Origin: Syncephalastrum monosporum B8922
Taxonomy: Eukaryota; Mucoromycota; Mucoromycetes; Mucorales; Syncephalastraceae
Assembly: GCA_000697355.1 (NCBI GenBank)
Contig: JNEN01000777.1
Coordinates: forward strand, 1-64,000
DNA: 64,000 nt
Direction of reading: 5' to 3'
In this document: one piece after another, positions 11,967-22,427 of the stretch
Layout of the letters: each line of letters opens with the position of its first letter
Position numbering within the stretch: the first letter of the stretch is position 1
Made by a program: the position numbers and the translations under genes
The notes under the pieces: generated by a model
What the model saw: the letters and a program-made list of their open reading frames with translations, nothing else
Database searches by the model: none
Told to the model about the DNA's origin: nothing

Positions 11967-12530
11967 GAGGTGAGGTTTAAAGGAATGGAATGGAGCGTAA
12001 AGCGAATATGCCAAATGCGGGGTCCTGACGCCAAAGAAGCACATGAAAACTGCAATTTGATCCAATCTTTATTAAAGTCGTTACCAACCCATTTCCTATA
12101 TCAGTAACGTAACGTCAGCCAGTTTATTACAATGACCTTTTTACTGAACGAAGCAGTTCATGTCTCTTTTCCTCCAAAATAGTAATTATTGTCGCTACTT
12201 TCGCAATCGAATCTATATACTTCGATTCGGTCGTCTTCCCCTTGTAGTTATTAGATTTAGGCATATGCCAATTTGAAGCATTATATCGCTCGCGCCATTG
12301 CACAAAAAAAAAAAAAAAAGAGGTGGTGTAACGACTTAGGTAAATATATACAAATCACCATTATGTGTAAAATATACATTGTCGCGTGCAATAAGGAAAG
12401 CTGCAGTTGCCTAAAACACTTGACGTCACATAGATGATACAACATGGACAATTTATATTAGAGTATATAACTACAGAAAGGCAAAAGGAAAGTATTTCTA
12501 CAAGAAGGGGAAAGAATGCATTGACAAAAT
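11967..12530. other. Intergenic region, acyltransferase promoter side
   Basis: No gene recognised. The sequence is AT-rich with an A-tract at 12302-12319. It is the upstream region of the minus-strand acyltransferase gene and the 3' flank of the NDUFA4-like gene. Confidence 0.6.
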
Positions 12531-12830
12531 TCACCATTTGCTGCGCTCCCATCGGTTGGTATATTTCTGGTTCAGTGCGAGCAACTTAACCTGCTCGCCC
12601 TCTTTAATATCCTGCCATGGATACGGGTTCGACTTGTGATTCCTGTGAGCATATCAGTCGCTTCAATAGGGCTGCGTCATAATAAAAGCGATGTTCTCGT
12701 ACCATGCGACATCAGGAGCCTTGGCTTGCTTGAGGCCGATATAGCCGGCTCCACCCAGTGCGCCACCGACAATGACTATAAGAGGGACGATTTCAGGCTT
12801 GGCCGACTGCTTCAGAAACTGGGCAAGCAT
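12531..12830 (-). CDS. NDUFA4/MLRQ (B12D)-like mitochondrial respiratory subunit
   Basis: Tiny inner-membrane protein of the NDUFA4/B12D family, associated with respiratory complexes I/IV. Two exons, 12830-12703 and 12642-12531, give 79 aa, the size usual for this family. The protein begins MLAQFLKQSAKPEIVPLI, followed by one membrane helix (VIVGGALGGAGYIGL). The signature stretch APDVAW is completed across the splice junction by NHKSNPYPWQDI. This matches the family pattern of a helix followed by a PDVxW-N-PxPW motif. There is no cleavable presequence, as expected for this family. The frames were too short to stand out individually and the gene is recognised only after splicing. Confidence 0.82.
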
Positions 12831-14069
12831 GGATGAATTGATTGACGATTAGAAAATATGTGTTGTAAACTAACGTACATATAACAGCCCAATCGTCTTT
12901 ATATAATACCTTTGCAAAAAAAAAAAAAATCACACCACGTCAAAGGCCATCATAAACATGATATTTTTCTACGACCATCACAACCGTAGAGGAGCTCGTG
13001 GCCTGACAATTTCCAGCGCTTTGTCCAATCAAATTTATTTTTCTTGTGCCTCAAAACCTTGAAAATATCAGGCGACGTTGATTCTAACAACCGCGCGGCT
13101 ATTCCGACATAATCCTATTACAGCAGAAGACTTTTCAAAGGCACTACAAAATGTCATGACTTTATGAGTTACATGGATGAGTGAATATCTAAGCTTCCCA
13201 TTCTTCATTTGGATACCAGTGTAAATTTTATCTTATTGCCTGTGCAAACGCAACAGCTACCAACATAAGAGGCTGAGCCACAACATAAATCGGCTTCTGA
13301 CACTTCATGTTGCGCAACTGTAGACATTTTAATACTTCCACATGTCTTTACTGCGTTTAACGACTTCGATATTTGATTTACAAGTATGGTAACTGACATA
13401 TTTGATGTATGCATAAAGCATATGCAAAGCTAGTTCAAAGATACTGTTCGCATCAACTAGTTTTCCATTTTTTTTAGAAGATTAGAATGTTTCCATTTTT
13501 TTTTTTGGGTAATTCCCGACCCCAATGGCAGGCTAGCGCAGCGCTTCAGGTCTCAAACTCGAGAGCGAGGATACTGAGCACAATATTTGCGAATGAAACC
13601 GCAGGTAATTTGAAGGGTTCTATTTTCAGTCCAAGATTACATATTCTAGTATAGACATGCCACCCTAAAAGTGCGCGCTGTGGACAAACTCTTTCCATCA
13701 TGTCATGCGTACAAGCACTGTTTCTCTTCGCTCAGTTAATGGACCGCAGAATTTGCGCACCTCCACTGGCTCCAGAATATCGGGATATTCTTTGCTTGAC
13801 TTTGAAAATGTTTATCTCATACATAAAACTTAGAAGTTCAAATCTTCTTCCTCTGATATCACGCTGCTAAATTCTCTGCCAATATTCCTTGCGCCTAATC
13901 CTTACCGAGCAGCCAGGGGCTTTTATATGCATTCTTTGTTCGTTACAGTTAGTCTGAACATACATACAGTCAGACAGCCGAAGCCGACAGAGCGATCTCC
14001 CATCCTTCATATGGATCGAAGACTGGGTATCGGCCAACATCTGGGTCGGTGCTTAGCGACGCGATCTTA
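12831..14069. other. Gene-free interval before the LINE relic
   Basis: No gene recognised. Poly-A and poly-T tracts occur at 12915-12930 and 13468-13506. The short frames inside have no recognisable domain. The base composition is AT-rich, unlike nearby coding sequence. Confidence 0.5.
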
Positions 14070-15100
14070 TGCATTGCAAATCAATGTGCCTGAGATGCTG
14101 AGTCTAAATGTAGAGCGATTGTTATAGGTCTGTGCACCTGGCTAATGTTCCAGCTTTGACTTTAAACAAGTCTGCGTCGTACGTCTGGACAGGCCCATTG
14201 CTTCAGCAAATAACAGGTACCAGATAAATGCGTATGGTGCACTTCGAGTTATTTTTCCCAAGACACCGACGCCACGAATCCCACGCCCAAGATCAACTCC
14301 ATAAGGAATTTCAGCTCGCTTCTCCTCTTGGACCGAGCATTGTGGCATCGTGGTTATTATCCTGATCTACACGTCACCCCAGTTCTGTCCTCTTACGACT
14401 GCCGAGTACAATGCATACGATTTGATCATCCTGCGAACGCCTTCCCTTCGGTCGTCGTAGTCAGCATAACCCCCCCCCGCAACCAGCAATATCAGAACAA
14501 ACACTGCTTTCTTATGACAACCTACGCGCATACATAACATCCATCATTTCCGAGCCTTCGACTTTATGCAATCGAATTTCCAGGACAGCAGTTACGAGCC
14601 AGGCATGCCATCGCGATCAGCTTTCCATGGTGCCAGAGTACGCACCTGGGTTGACTACATCTTTGTATCACCTGCCTTGGTACACCAACTCAAGGGCACG
14701 CCCTCCTCTCTTTGACCGTCTCGGCTGGTGTCCCCGAGTGCAGCCCCAGCTTCTGGCGTGCTACTCCGTTATTGACCCAAAATCGAGCCTTCCGCGGCCA
14801 ACTCACGGCTGCCTCTGAGCTTCTCATGCCGAAACTTGGACAAACAGAAGTCAATGCCCAGGGCGCTTGGGTGCACATCATACAAGAAGTCAAGTCTGTT
14901 GCTCGTCGCTTCCAATCTAGACAAGAAGCATGGCGGCAGCGTACCCTCAAAGTTTTGCAGCGTCGGCGTAACGAGCTGCTGCGTGCCAAACTCTCGGATG
15001 CGATAGATCAAAGAAAGCTTTCAAGCAGGAAGTGGAAGCAGATGTTTAAGGACAAAGACGGACGCATGTCTGACACACTGTACTACGAATGCACTGTAAA
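14070..15100 (+). mobile_element. Decayed LINE (non-LTR retrotransposon) endonuclease/linker fragment
   Basis: Several frames on the plus strand carry pieces of a LINE ORF2 in the correct order. The start of an endonuclease domain lies near 14090 (EMLSLNVERLL). A middle piece is near 14330-14470 (ALWHRGYYPDLHVTPVL). The endonuclease end is near 14640-14690 (RTWVDYIFVSPALVHQL). Then comes the linker before reverse transcriptase, at about 14740-15000 (FWRATPLLTQNRAFRGQL, HIIQEVKSVARRFQSRQ, WRQRTLKVLQRRRNELL). Stop codons and frameshifts separate these pieces and no reverse transcriptase palm domain follows. It is therefore a dead, 3'-truncated copy. I recognise the family by the VDYIF motif and by W-R-A-x-P followed by the basic linker. 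Edges are approximate, and no target-site duplication was found by eye. Confidence 0.6.
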
Positions 15101-16280
15101 AGGTGTTGAACCACAAATACAGCATGATTTGCAATCAAATCTCATTTTTACTGTACTCATTTTGAAAGTGCACCTCCTACTGGGCAATAAAATCTCAATG
15201 TCCTGTACCATAGCGAACAAGGACGCAGAAGAGTCCGGCGAGTGTGAATAATAGCAGACGAGTAAAATAAGAAGAAAGGACCGCATCAAGATTCTCGGTT
15301 GCAGTCGCTGATAACTTTGTCGAAGAGTAATGTCCACGTAATTGCATCCTCTTCGCCCTACGCTTTTGCTGGAGTGTGTCTCTGCAAATAGCATCTTCTC
15401 TATTAAATCGTCCGTACGAGTTTCAGTACCCATTTTCGATAGGGTCCAGAGAGGCCACCAGGCCATGAAGAGCTACCGGGTCGTCTACTGACAGCCGACA
15501 GCAGTGTCTGAAAGCGAGCAACCTATTTACTAGCAAAGGGCTATGATTGTCGACGATCGATCTGCTCGACATTCGCACCACAGTGTAATCTCGTAGAAGC
15601 ATTCAATAGTCTCGCTGTCTAAGCTTTGTGCAGCGGTTGAAGATATTTTGTAACACTGGAAAGGTGTTTTATTGGAGCGGCAGCTTGTGTTCAGACTAAA
15701 TATAGAACTACGCACAGACCACATCATCTCCGTAGTTTACTGCTATGTGACGCACCAAAACTTCTACTGGAATTGCTGTGTGCGAGCATAATACCAGGAC
15801 AACTTACAGTACAGTACTTTGTAACCAACTTCTTTCATTTACAGTCTATTTGTATGCATGCAAATATGTACACGACGCGTAGCAACTCAAAAGTTTATTC
15901 TAGGCACAATAGAGCGGCGTTACACGGTTTCTCCGATACTCAGATTGCCATATTATCATTGCAATGTCTACTTCTTCATGTTTACAGTGGACTCCTTCAC
16001 TTCTTTTCTTTTCACCCACCCACCACAGCACCTCCCGCAGCACTCACACTCGCTTACCTGACTCCTGGGAATGAAAGATATTTTCACCAACGCGAGGCCT
16101 GATTGGCTACAGGTGAATTTTTTTTTCGCGTTCAGGCATCTCAAAAACGTCTTTTTTTCGCCTCTCTTGGCTTTTCTTTTCTTTTCTTTGTTCAATTTGC
16201 GGAGGGTGTCCTGAGTTGGCAGGCTCCAGGCAGCAATCAAGTCCCATGATGCAACAAGCTGACGACCATGCGCTACCGTG
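15101..16280. other. Gene-free interval after the LINE relic
   Basis: Nothing recognisable. Short unrelated frames occur on both strands, with T-rich stretches near 16116-16195. Part of this stretch could be further eroded transposon sequence, but no motif supports that. Confidence 0.45.
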
Positions 16281-16284
16281 CTTG

Positions 16285-16473
16285 TATAAAGATTACGGGG
16301 AGGAAAGTGTGAGCCTCTTCCCTTACCCCGTTGCCAGGGAGGGGGGTTCCGGTCTGGGCACGATAAATACCAGAGGGTGGAAGAGGACCGACGGTGCCTA
16401 TCTCCAAGCGATGGTTCTCGGGCAACGAACTACCTTTGGGTAGGACGGCTAAGAGGCACCCAATCTTTTTTTT
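16285..16473 (+). ncRNA. Candidate structured Pol III transcript (unidentified)
   Basis: A TATAAA at 16285-16290 is followed about 25 nt later by a GC-rich block with several complementary segments, then by a run of eight T at 16466-16473. Pairings I can verify by eye: CCTCTTCC at 16314-16321 with GGAAGAGG at 16379-16386; GGTGCCT at 16393-16399 with AGGCACC at 16454-16460; a hairpin CTACC/GGTAG at 16430-16443; and a crossing (pseudoknot) pair CGTTGCC 16329-16335 with GGCAACG 16421-16427. A TATA box about 30 nt upstream plus a terminal T-run is the layout of U6-type Pol III genes. It did not match my recollection of 5S, U6, SRP or RNase P/MRP core motifs, so identity is open. The pairings may be chance. 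Confidence 0.3.
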
Positions 16474-17616
16474 ATGCAATAGTAAAAATGATAAAAAACA
16501 ATAGAGGAAAGGCGGGCAATTTTTCTTATTTTTTTATGCAACACTCGACGCATCTCTTAAAAGGTGTTCTGTTGGCTTATTCTTGTAGGTCACAAATTCA
16601 CACGAAGAGATGTTTCATTATGCATTGCATGAATCACACCCAAACGGGATGCAAGAGGTCGAACACTGTCCTTCCTTGTTATCTTACCACAGCAAAACAA
16701 ACTACTCTACCGTTGAATAAATCTGATTGGTGCTGTATGCGCATATGTATGCATACAGAAAGGATAGACATACATACGCACAGAACCATGTGGAACACAC
16801 GGACGTCGTTCCCAAGACTAAGAACCGTCTGCAGTAGCGACTGGAGTGCAAGTTGCTCCCAAGCGCCTGTCGTCTCGATTCCACCGACGCAGACAAGCGC
16901 TGCAAGAAGCATCACTGTCGCTTCGTCGTCGACATTGTCGGGCGGGGCAATCAACTTCTCTTCCTCACTCTGAATCAGAGTAGTCTTCCTTGACATTTGG
17001 AGCTGGCTTCTTTTATTGTGGGAGAATGATGGCCACAGGCGCAGTGCAGTGGTGTGCCGTGGGTGTGGCGAAAATGAGGGTGTGAATGAACGTGAACGAG
17101 TACTAATTATACTCAAAGGATGAGCTATACTGGTACTTCCTATGGCTGTTGGTGTATCATGGCTAGGGCTGTGGAGGCAACGACCGCGGACGACTTCCGG
17201 CGTTGGATGAAGGCGGAGACATCGAAGCGAGTGATCAAAGTAGAAGCCATCCGAGCCCTTCAGATGGCGGAAGCCAGGATGCCTTGGTCTAGGCGAAATG
17301 CCTGGCGTCGGATACCAGATCGCATTCAGTGGAAGCGAAAGGACCGATCCTGCTGTAAGCGTTAACGCAGCGAATGGTGGGTGCATGCAATCCAGTGCTC
17401 GATATAACATCATCGATGCGAGACCAGTGAGAGACACCTAAATTGATTTTGGGTTATCAGTTTTTTGCTCCACTTTACAGATCTAGGATGTACTTACTCA
17501 CGGTTCTCATTGCGAATACTTCTCAGCCAACCTTCCGCTCGTACTGATTCTGGCTTTGACGCACGACATCCTCAGTGCAAGTCCAAAAGCTGAGGGCTTA
17601 GCCGCGCCCGGTGTCC
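16474..17616. other. Interval with one weak minus-strand exon candidate
   Basis: No gene can be supported firmly. On the minus strand an ATG at 16996 opens a protein-like stretch (MSRKTTLIQSEEEKLI, then PPDNVDDEATVMLLAALV) that stays open to about 16790. It may be a first exon or a remnant related to the decayed block upstream of it. A plus-strand frame at 17119-17365 overlaps a longer minus-strand frame, and neither shows a known domain. Confidence 0.3.
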
Positions 17617-20154
17617 TCACTCGTGAACTGGTACTCTTGGTTGATGACAGGACAGTACGTCCGCAGAGTCGTCCATCGCATTCTGCCGGTCAAACTGTGG
17701 ATCGATCCATTCATCCCGGACAAAGTCACGCAGAGGCAACCCGCATGCCTCAAGGGTGCGTACAAAGCACGGAAAGTAGATCTCTCGGCTCTGAAATAGC
17801 AGGTACCAGTCCTCGATGTACACCCTTCCGTCTTGCGGGTCCTCGTCAGGCTCTTGGGGCTCGGGGCGCGCTTGTTGCTGGTCACCCATCCTGAGGACGG
17901 CGTTGACAGGGAGCCCAACGATGACATCCAGCTCGTCCGCGTTCGCCAAGGCGGCTTCTTGTGCCGCGCGGGGGGCCTCCTGCTCCGCAGGCGTCAGGGG
18001 AACAGGGAAGACAACCTCGCCTTTGGCATTCTGGGATTTAAGTACCTAGATAACGTTCGTACGGGATAACGCGAACTGTGAGTGATAGCAATTCGAGGTG
18101 GGATGCTTGCATGAAAAGAGCTCACCAAAGCGTACGGGCAAACCTCTTGAGCAGGGTCGACGAGTACAGTAAAGTGGATTCTTCCACCGGCATCGCAGTT
18201 TACCGACTGGAGCCTGAAAATGTCAATTGCACGCCGTCTGGGCCTGGATTAGTTACCAAGCCTTGAACGGGCACGCAACACCTCTGTCGGCGCAGGTCGT
18301 ATTCTGCTGCGTAAATCGCCGCATGTACTCTGAAAAGGCAGCCGACACCACCTCTGGAATACTCATCCATTGGTCGTCGGTAAAGCCTTCCGGTCTGGGA
18401 ACCCGAGTACGAACTATTCTTGTCACGCTAGGTGACAAGCCGGGTATAGGTTCCAAGCGCTCCGCAGCGATACGCTCCAGGAGGGAGCCCAAGATTCTCC
18501 GGCCCGTCGAAAGTCCACCGAACCAGACATCCCATGCATTGTTTCGCACCCGCTCGTGGAAGCTACGCAGACGACGTGGCTCTGGATAGCGAGCCCTCTC
18601 GAAAAAGAGCCGCTGCTGAATGCACCGTAAGACGGCTGGGTCTGCCGCGCATGAGGATGGCATACGTGGGGTCCTCAGGGATGGGTCTCTCCAACGCCGG
18701 GACGAATAGTAATTGTAATCGATTACCTGGGCGACCCCAATCTGGTCTTGGTCTTGGTACTCGTTATGGCCCAGGCAGCATCGTACGTGAACCTTCAATC
18801 GGCATTCCGGATGTGATTGAGCACCTTCGCCTGCGGCTCCGTGTACGCCGGGGCGGCGGACTCCCAGCCCAAGGTCCCAACCATCTTGTGCTGAGGTCTG
18901 CACAAGGACGCGTGGAATCGAATCCCGGCGGTTTGTGCGAGGAGGACAAGGCCCTGGAAATGGGGAGGCCTCTACAAAGCTGTTGGGGGATTAGTGCCCG
19001 ACGAGCCCCTGTGTCAGCTCGCCACTGCGCGAACCAGCGACATAAGGTTGCAATCCGCTAAAATCAGAGAGCGTGATGTATCTGGTGGGTTACCACGTAC
19101 GCAGTCCGACCAATTGCTCGGTCCTTGTACATATCAGTGTGGCCGTCTGTTATTCTGTCAAAGATGGTCTGAGCAACAGGTTCTCGCTGGTAATTGAGAC
19201 GATAAATGTTGCGGACTATTTCGCGGTTGGCTTGCACAAGCTCGGGCACGTCTTGCTCGTTGTCTGCGGCGTCATTGGCTTCATTCAAAAGTAGCGATAA
19301 GCAAGCTGATTCTCGCCGTACTCGCGCAACGCGTCCATGTCGTCAGTTTGGGGTTCATAGGCTCGGAAATAGCCCACCGGGTTAGGAGTTCGGCAGAACA
19401 GCGCGGCCTACTAGGAAGTGGATGAGGAATTGCTCCCTGCTGCCGACCTGGTAGCGGAAGTCAACGTCCCCAGTTGGCCTTGCATCAAAAGGCATGGCAC
19501 CAGGAAGACGCGCAACTGGTCTGCTCTGAAAGGGAAGATACGGAGCAGGCAGCGATCAAAGTTTGTATATCTGAGCGGCCGAGCATACGGCATGGCATCT
19601 TCTTGCAGACCGCGTAATGGAATATTGTCGCTTGTACATCCGGCGTAGCGCGCAAATACATGGCCATCTTGCCAGAGAGACGCTGTTCCTCCAAAAACTG
19701 CTCAACAAATGGTGTCTCCGCAGGGTAATCTAAAGGTAATTTTAAACATATCGTTTAGCCGGTGATCAGAATCGACTGGCTCTGTGCGTTACCTTGCTGG
19801 TACTGCTCCAAGATCTGGTTAAAGTCGTCAAGGGGAAATCTAAGCGAGCAGATGTACTAGCTGATACGTCTCTCAAAGGACCGCTGTCGATCTGCTGGTT
19901 CGGCGGTGAGGTCAGCAAGATGTGTCTGATACGGACTTCGTCCGGCACAGCTGCAAAGAAGCGACTGATCGCAAGCATGTATTGGGCCTTGTCATCTTCG
20001 ACGCCGCGGGGCAGTAGAAGGTCCAGAAAAACCTCGGTTCTGGGCTGAAGTGCGAGGCGCTCGCAAGCAAACGTTCTTCCACGGGCTGCACCGTTGCCAT
20101 CCAAGGACTAACTACAACGGTTTGAGGATTAGCAGCAAGTTCGATATGATCCAC
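17617..20154 (-). pseudogene. Frame-broken unidentified coding block
   Basis: About 2.5 kb of protein-like but interrupted sequence on the minus strand, in several frames. Pieces in order: near 20050-19870, TEVFLDLLLPRGVEDDKAQY and FFAAVPDEVRIRHILL; near 19830-19640, DDFNQILEQYQQ, then after a plausible intron DYPAETPFVEQFLEEQRL; near 19600-19490, PYARPLRYTNFDRCLLRIF; near 19370-19060, REYGENQLAYRYF, and after a one-base frame break LNEANDAADNEQDVPELV and QREPVAQTIFDRI; near 18700-18250, NNAWDVWFGGLSTGRRIL; and 18020-17617, DGRVYIEDWYLLFQSREI, ending VPVHE. Some breaks fit short introns (for example 18249-18192 and 18119-18023), but the shift at about 19290 does not. The composition is more GC-rich than flanking DNA. 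I do not recognise the family. A decayed mobile or host gene is likely, and a many-exon live gene remains possible. Confidence 0.4.
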
Positions 20155-21268
20155 GAGAAGCTTCTAGGTATGAAGTGAAAAGCTTGATGCGTAGAGAGAG
20201 GTTCAAAAAAAAAAAAAAAGAAATGGAAGTGAGAGACGTGTCAGACGCAAGAAATACTGGGCAGCGAAGTTAGACAATGAAAGTGGAGAATGAAAATATA
20301 GACAATGAAATTTGGAGAACGGAAAACGGACAGCATGTTATGCGCTCTGTTGGGACTTTTTATCGCTGTTTAAAAAACCACCGCCTCTCCATCTCTCTGT
20401 GGATGACGATGTACGCTGTACTAGTCAGTCTGAAGTAAGTTGAAGAGGATAAAACACCGGAACAAAAAAGAGGTTATGAAGGGTGTGTTTTCGGAAGGTA
20501 GACCAAAAACAGTAACGATCATCTTCTAAATAAATGGTTGAATGGGATTATGTAGCTTATGGGAACGAAAGGGAAAAGAAAACTGTTATTAGCATGCAAT
20601 ATGTGCAGGAAACCATTTCCCTAGGCTCGTCTATTCGCATAAGGACCTCTTTACATCCGACTTTGACACGCACTGTGTCACCTTTTGAGCGCCTTTAGTT
20701 GGGATTTGACAATCCTTATGAGATGCTTGAGCCTCTGCGACGTCCGGAAACGACCCACTCGCACGGAGCACGGATATGACATTACTGAACAGGATATCTT
20801 TTTATTTGATGAGCAATGAGAGATGAAGTGGGAGATAAGAAGTGTAAATATAACAAAGACATGCGTATACATATCACGTGTGCTATAGTTCTCAACCAAG
20901 CGAGGAAAAGGGCTTTACGCAATGCTTTCAATAGAAGCAGCAGGTAAAAATCTTATCTTCTTTTTCTGTCCAAAATGACTGCATCACAAAGCGACACCCA
21001 ACAAGAAGAAAAGATCCATCCGATTTTATCTGAAAGGCTTATAAATGGAAGATACACAGGGGATGCATTATTGCAAAATATTTTATTTTAAATAATTAGA
21101 GACTGGAAAGCATAAAGATATAAACAAGAATTGCAAGATGAGAACCGTTCCCACCAAGCACATTTTCTAGTCTCTAACATTACTTAGTTTTGACGTACCT
21201 TTCAGTATGTTGTTAACCTTGGGAAAGGAAAGACATGCGTCCGTATAAGAAGAGGGAACCGGACGGGG
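20155..21268. other. Gene-free interval
   Basis: No gene recognised. The sequence is purine-rich and AT-rich, with an A-tract at 20206-20219. It may contain the promoter of the decayed coding block. Confidence 0.5.
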
Positions 21269-21349
21269 AAAGGGAAGGGTAAAGGGAAGGGTAAAGGGAA
21301 GGGTAAAGGGAAGGGTAAAGGGAAGGGTAAAGGGAAGGGTAAAGGGAAG
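21269..21349. repeat. 12-bp G-rich minisatellite
   Basis: Six perfect tandem copies of AAAGGGAAGGGT (21269-21340) plus a partial seventh. The plus strand is G-rich with regular GGG runs spaced by 2 and 4 bases, so it can form intramolecular G-quadruplexes. Read on the minus strand it encodes repeating Leu-Pro-Phe-Pro, which I regard as incidental. The GGGTAA core resembles but is not the fungal telomere repeat TTAGGG. Confidence 0.9.
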
Positions 21350-21405
21350 AGAAGAGGAAGGGAATAGGAAGGGAAGACAAAAGAAGAAAAAACAGGAATC
21401 TTACT

Positions 21406-21798
21406 TACCCAGCACACCTGCGCCACCATCACCGCCGCCGTCGCCGCCGCTCGCCCACCTCGCACCCAACACACCCGACCTATGCTGTCAAATCAGTAAT
21501 CATTCAAACATGTGTTTTGATCCGTACTTACCTCCATCCTGCCCCGCCTACTCCTCTCCCGCCCCACCCTGTACATTAAGTTAGCATTCTATCGTACACA
21601 CAAGTCTGTCATGCTTAACATCGGCTTACCTCTCTCTCCCAGTCCACAGCCATCCCCATCTACACCTCCACCGCCTCACCCGACCTATGATTTGATGTTA
21701 GCGCGCATTCAAAGGCGTCCATCGTGTTCAACTTACCTCCAAATCCCTCCAGCACCACCTACACCGCCGCCACACCGCCGTCGCCGCCTTGCCTACAG
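21406..21798 (-). CDS. Possible glycine-rich gene with small repeated exons
   Basis: On the minus strand four short G/C-rich blocks are each followed by a perfect GTAAG donor, and three are preceded by a CATAG or ACAG acceptor. Approximate blocks: 21794-21740, 21684-21632, 21570-21535, 21482-21410. They translate in one frame to Gly-rich low-complexity peptides (GGGVGGAGGIW, WGGRGVGGAGW, SGGDGGGDGGAGVLG). The intervening 50-65-nt AT-richer segments look like introns, and two resemble each other. I could not find one frame that joins all blocks without a stop, and no start or end is clear. It could be a glycine-rich protein gene, or an expanded exon-intron repeat that is no longer functional. 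Confidence 0.3.
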
Positions 21799-22142
21799 TA
21801 ACAAAGATACGTGTCAGCATAGGTCACTTGGTATTGGAAAAGAGAGAGAAAGACAGAGAGAAAGTGAGGGGGGGGTGGAGAGAGGGAGAGTGCGTTAGTA
21901 AGAAGCAAAGAAAGTTGAAAAGAGAAGAAAAACCGTGTTCATGAGTGTTGTCACTTTCTTTTATGCTTCATGGGAGACTTTATGCATCAGACCGATAAAT
22001 AAAAAGGCTGCTGCGGATTCAAAGATCGTTGCTTCCCTAAAAATCATCACATCAAACAGTAAAACCCTTCCTATTGCTCTATTACTCACTGTGTATTATT
22101 CTATTGCTCTCTATTATATCCACAGCATACTCCTGTTACTGA
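21799..22142. other. Intergenic, low complexity
   Basis: It contains a GA-rich run at about 21837-21895 (simple sequence). No coding sequence is recognised. Confidence 0.5.
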
Positions 22143-22427
22143 TCAATCCTTTTTGTCTGCATAATGAAGCTTGCCATTGCGCACATTCAGCAGGTTTTTA
22201 CAGTCTTGACAACAGTTTAATTCACCCAAAGAATCACGGGTCGTAACCTTATATCCAGATTTGGCAATCCCAAAGAAAGCTCCTTTTTTCATCCACTGCA
22301 CCACCGGCCTTCGCTTCGTTACAGCCTGAAATATTTGTAAATGGCCAACACACGTCCCGGTGAACATGCACAAGTTTTCCGCATTGTCATTATCGAACTC
22401 TGCCATAGTGATTTTATACCGTGACAT
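22143..22427 (-). CDS. Hypothetical 94-aa protein
   Basis: A single open frame from an ATG at 22427 with a composition that looks protein-like, not repeat-derived. It starts MSRYKITMAEFDNDNAE and ends with a Cys pair and CxxC (NCCQDCKNLLNVRNG) near the C terminus. The Cys cluster could bind metal. I do not recognise a family, and there is no neighbouring gene to suggest a function. It could also be a fragment of a mobile element, or chance. Confidence 0.3.
   Translation of the reverse strand: MSRYKITMAEFDNDNAENLCMFTGTCVGHLQIFQAVTKRRPVVQWMKKGAFFGIAKSGYKVTTRDSLGELNCCQDCKNLLNVRNGKLHYADKKD

Noticed and set aside
13515..13590. Possible tRNA-like segment with GC-rich arms
   Set aside because: I could not form an acceptor stem with correctly spaced A and B boxes.
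16679..17437. 252-codon minus-strand frame taken whole as a gene
   Set aside because: Only the part from the internal ATG at 16996 looks protein-like; the rest is low-information and overlapped by a plus-strand frame.
21202..21474. Leu-Pro-Phe-Pro repeat protein on minus strand
   Set aside because: The repeat peptide comes straight from the 12-bp minisatellite; there is no sign of selection or a family.
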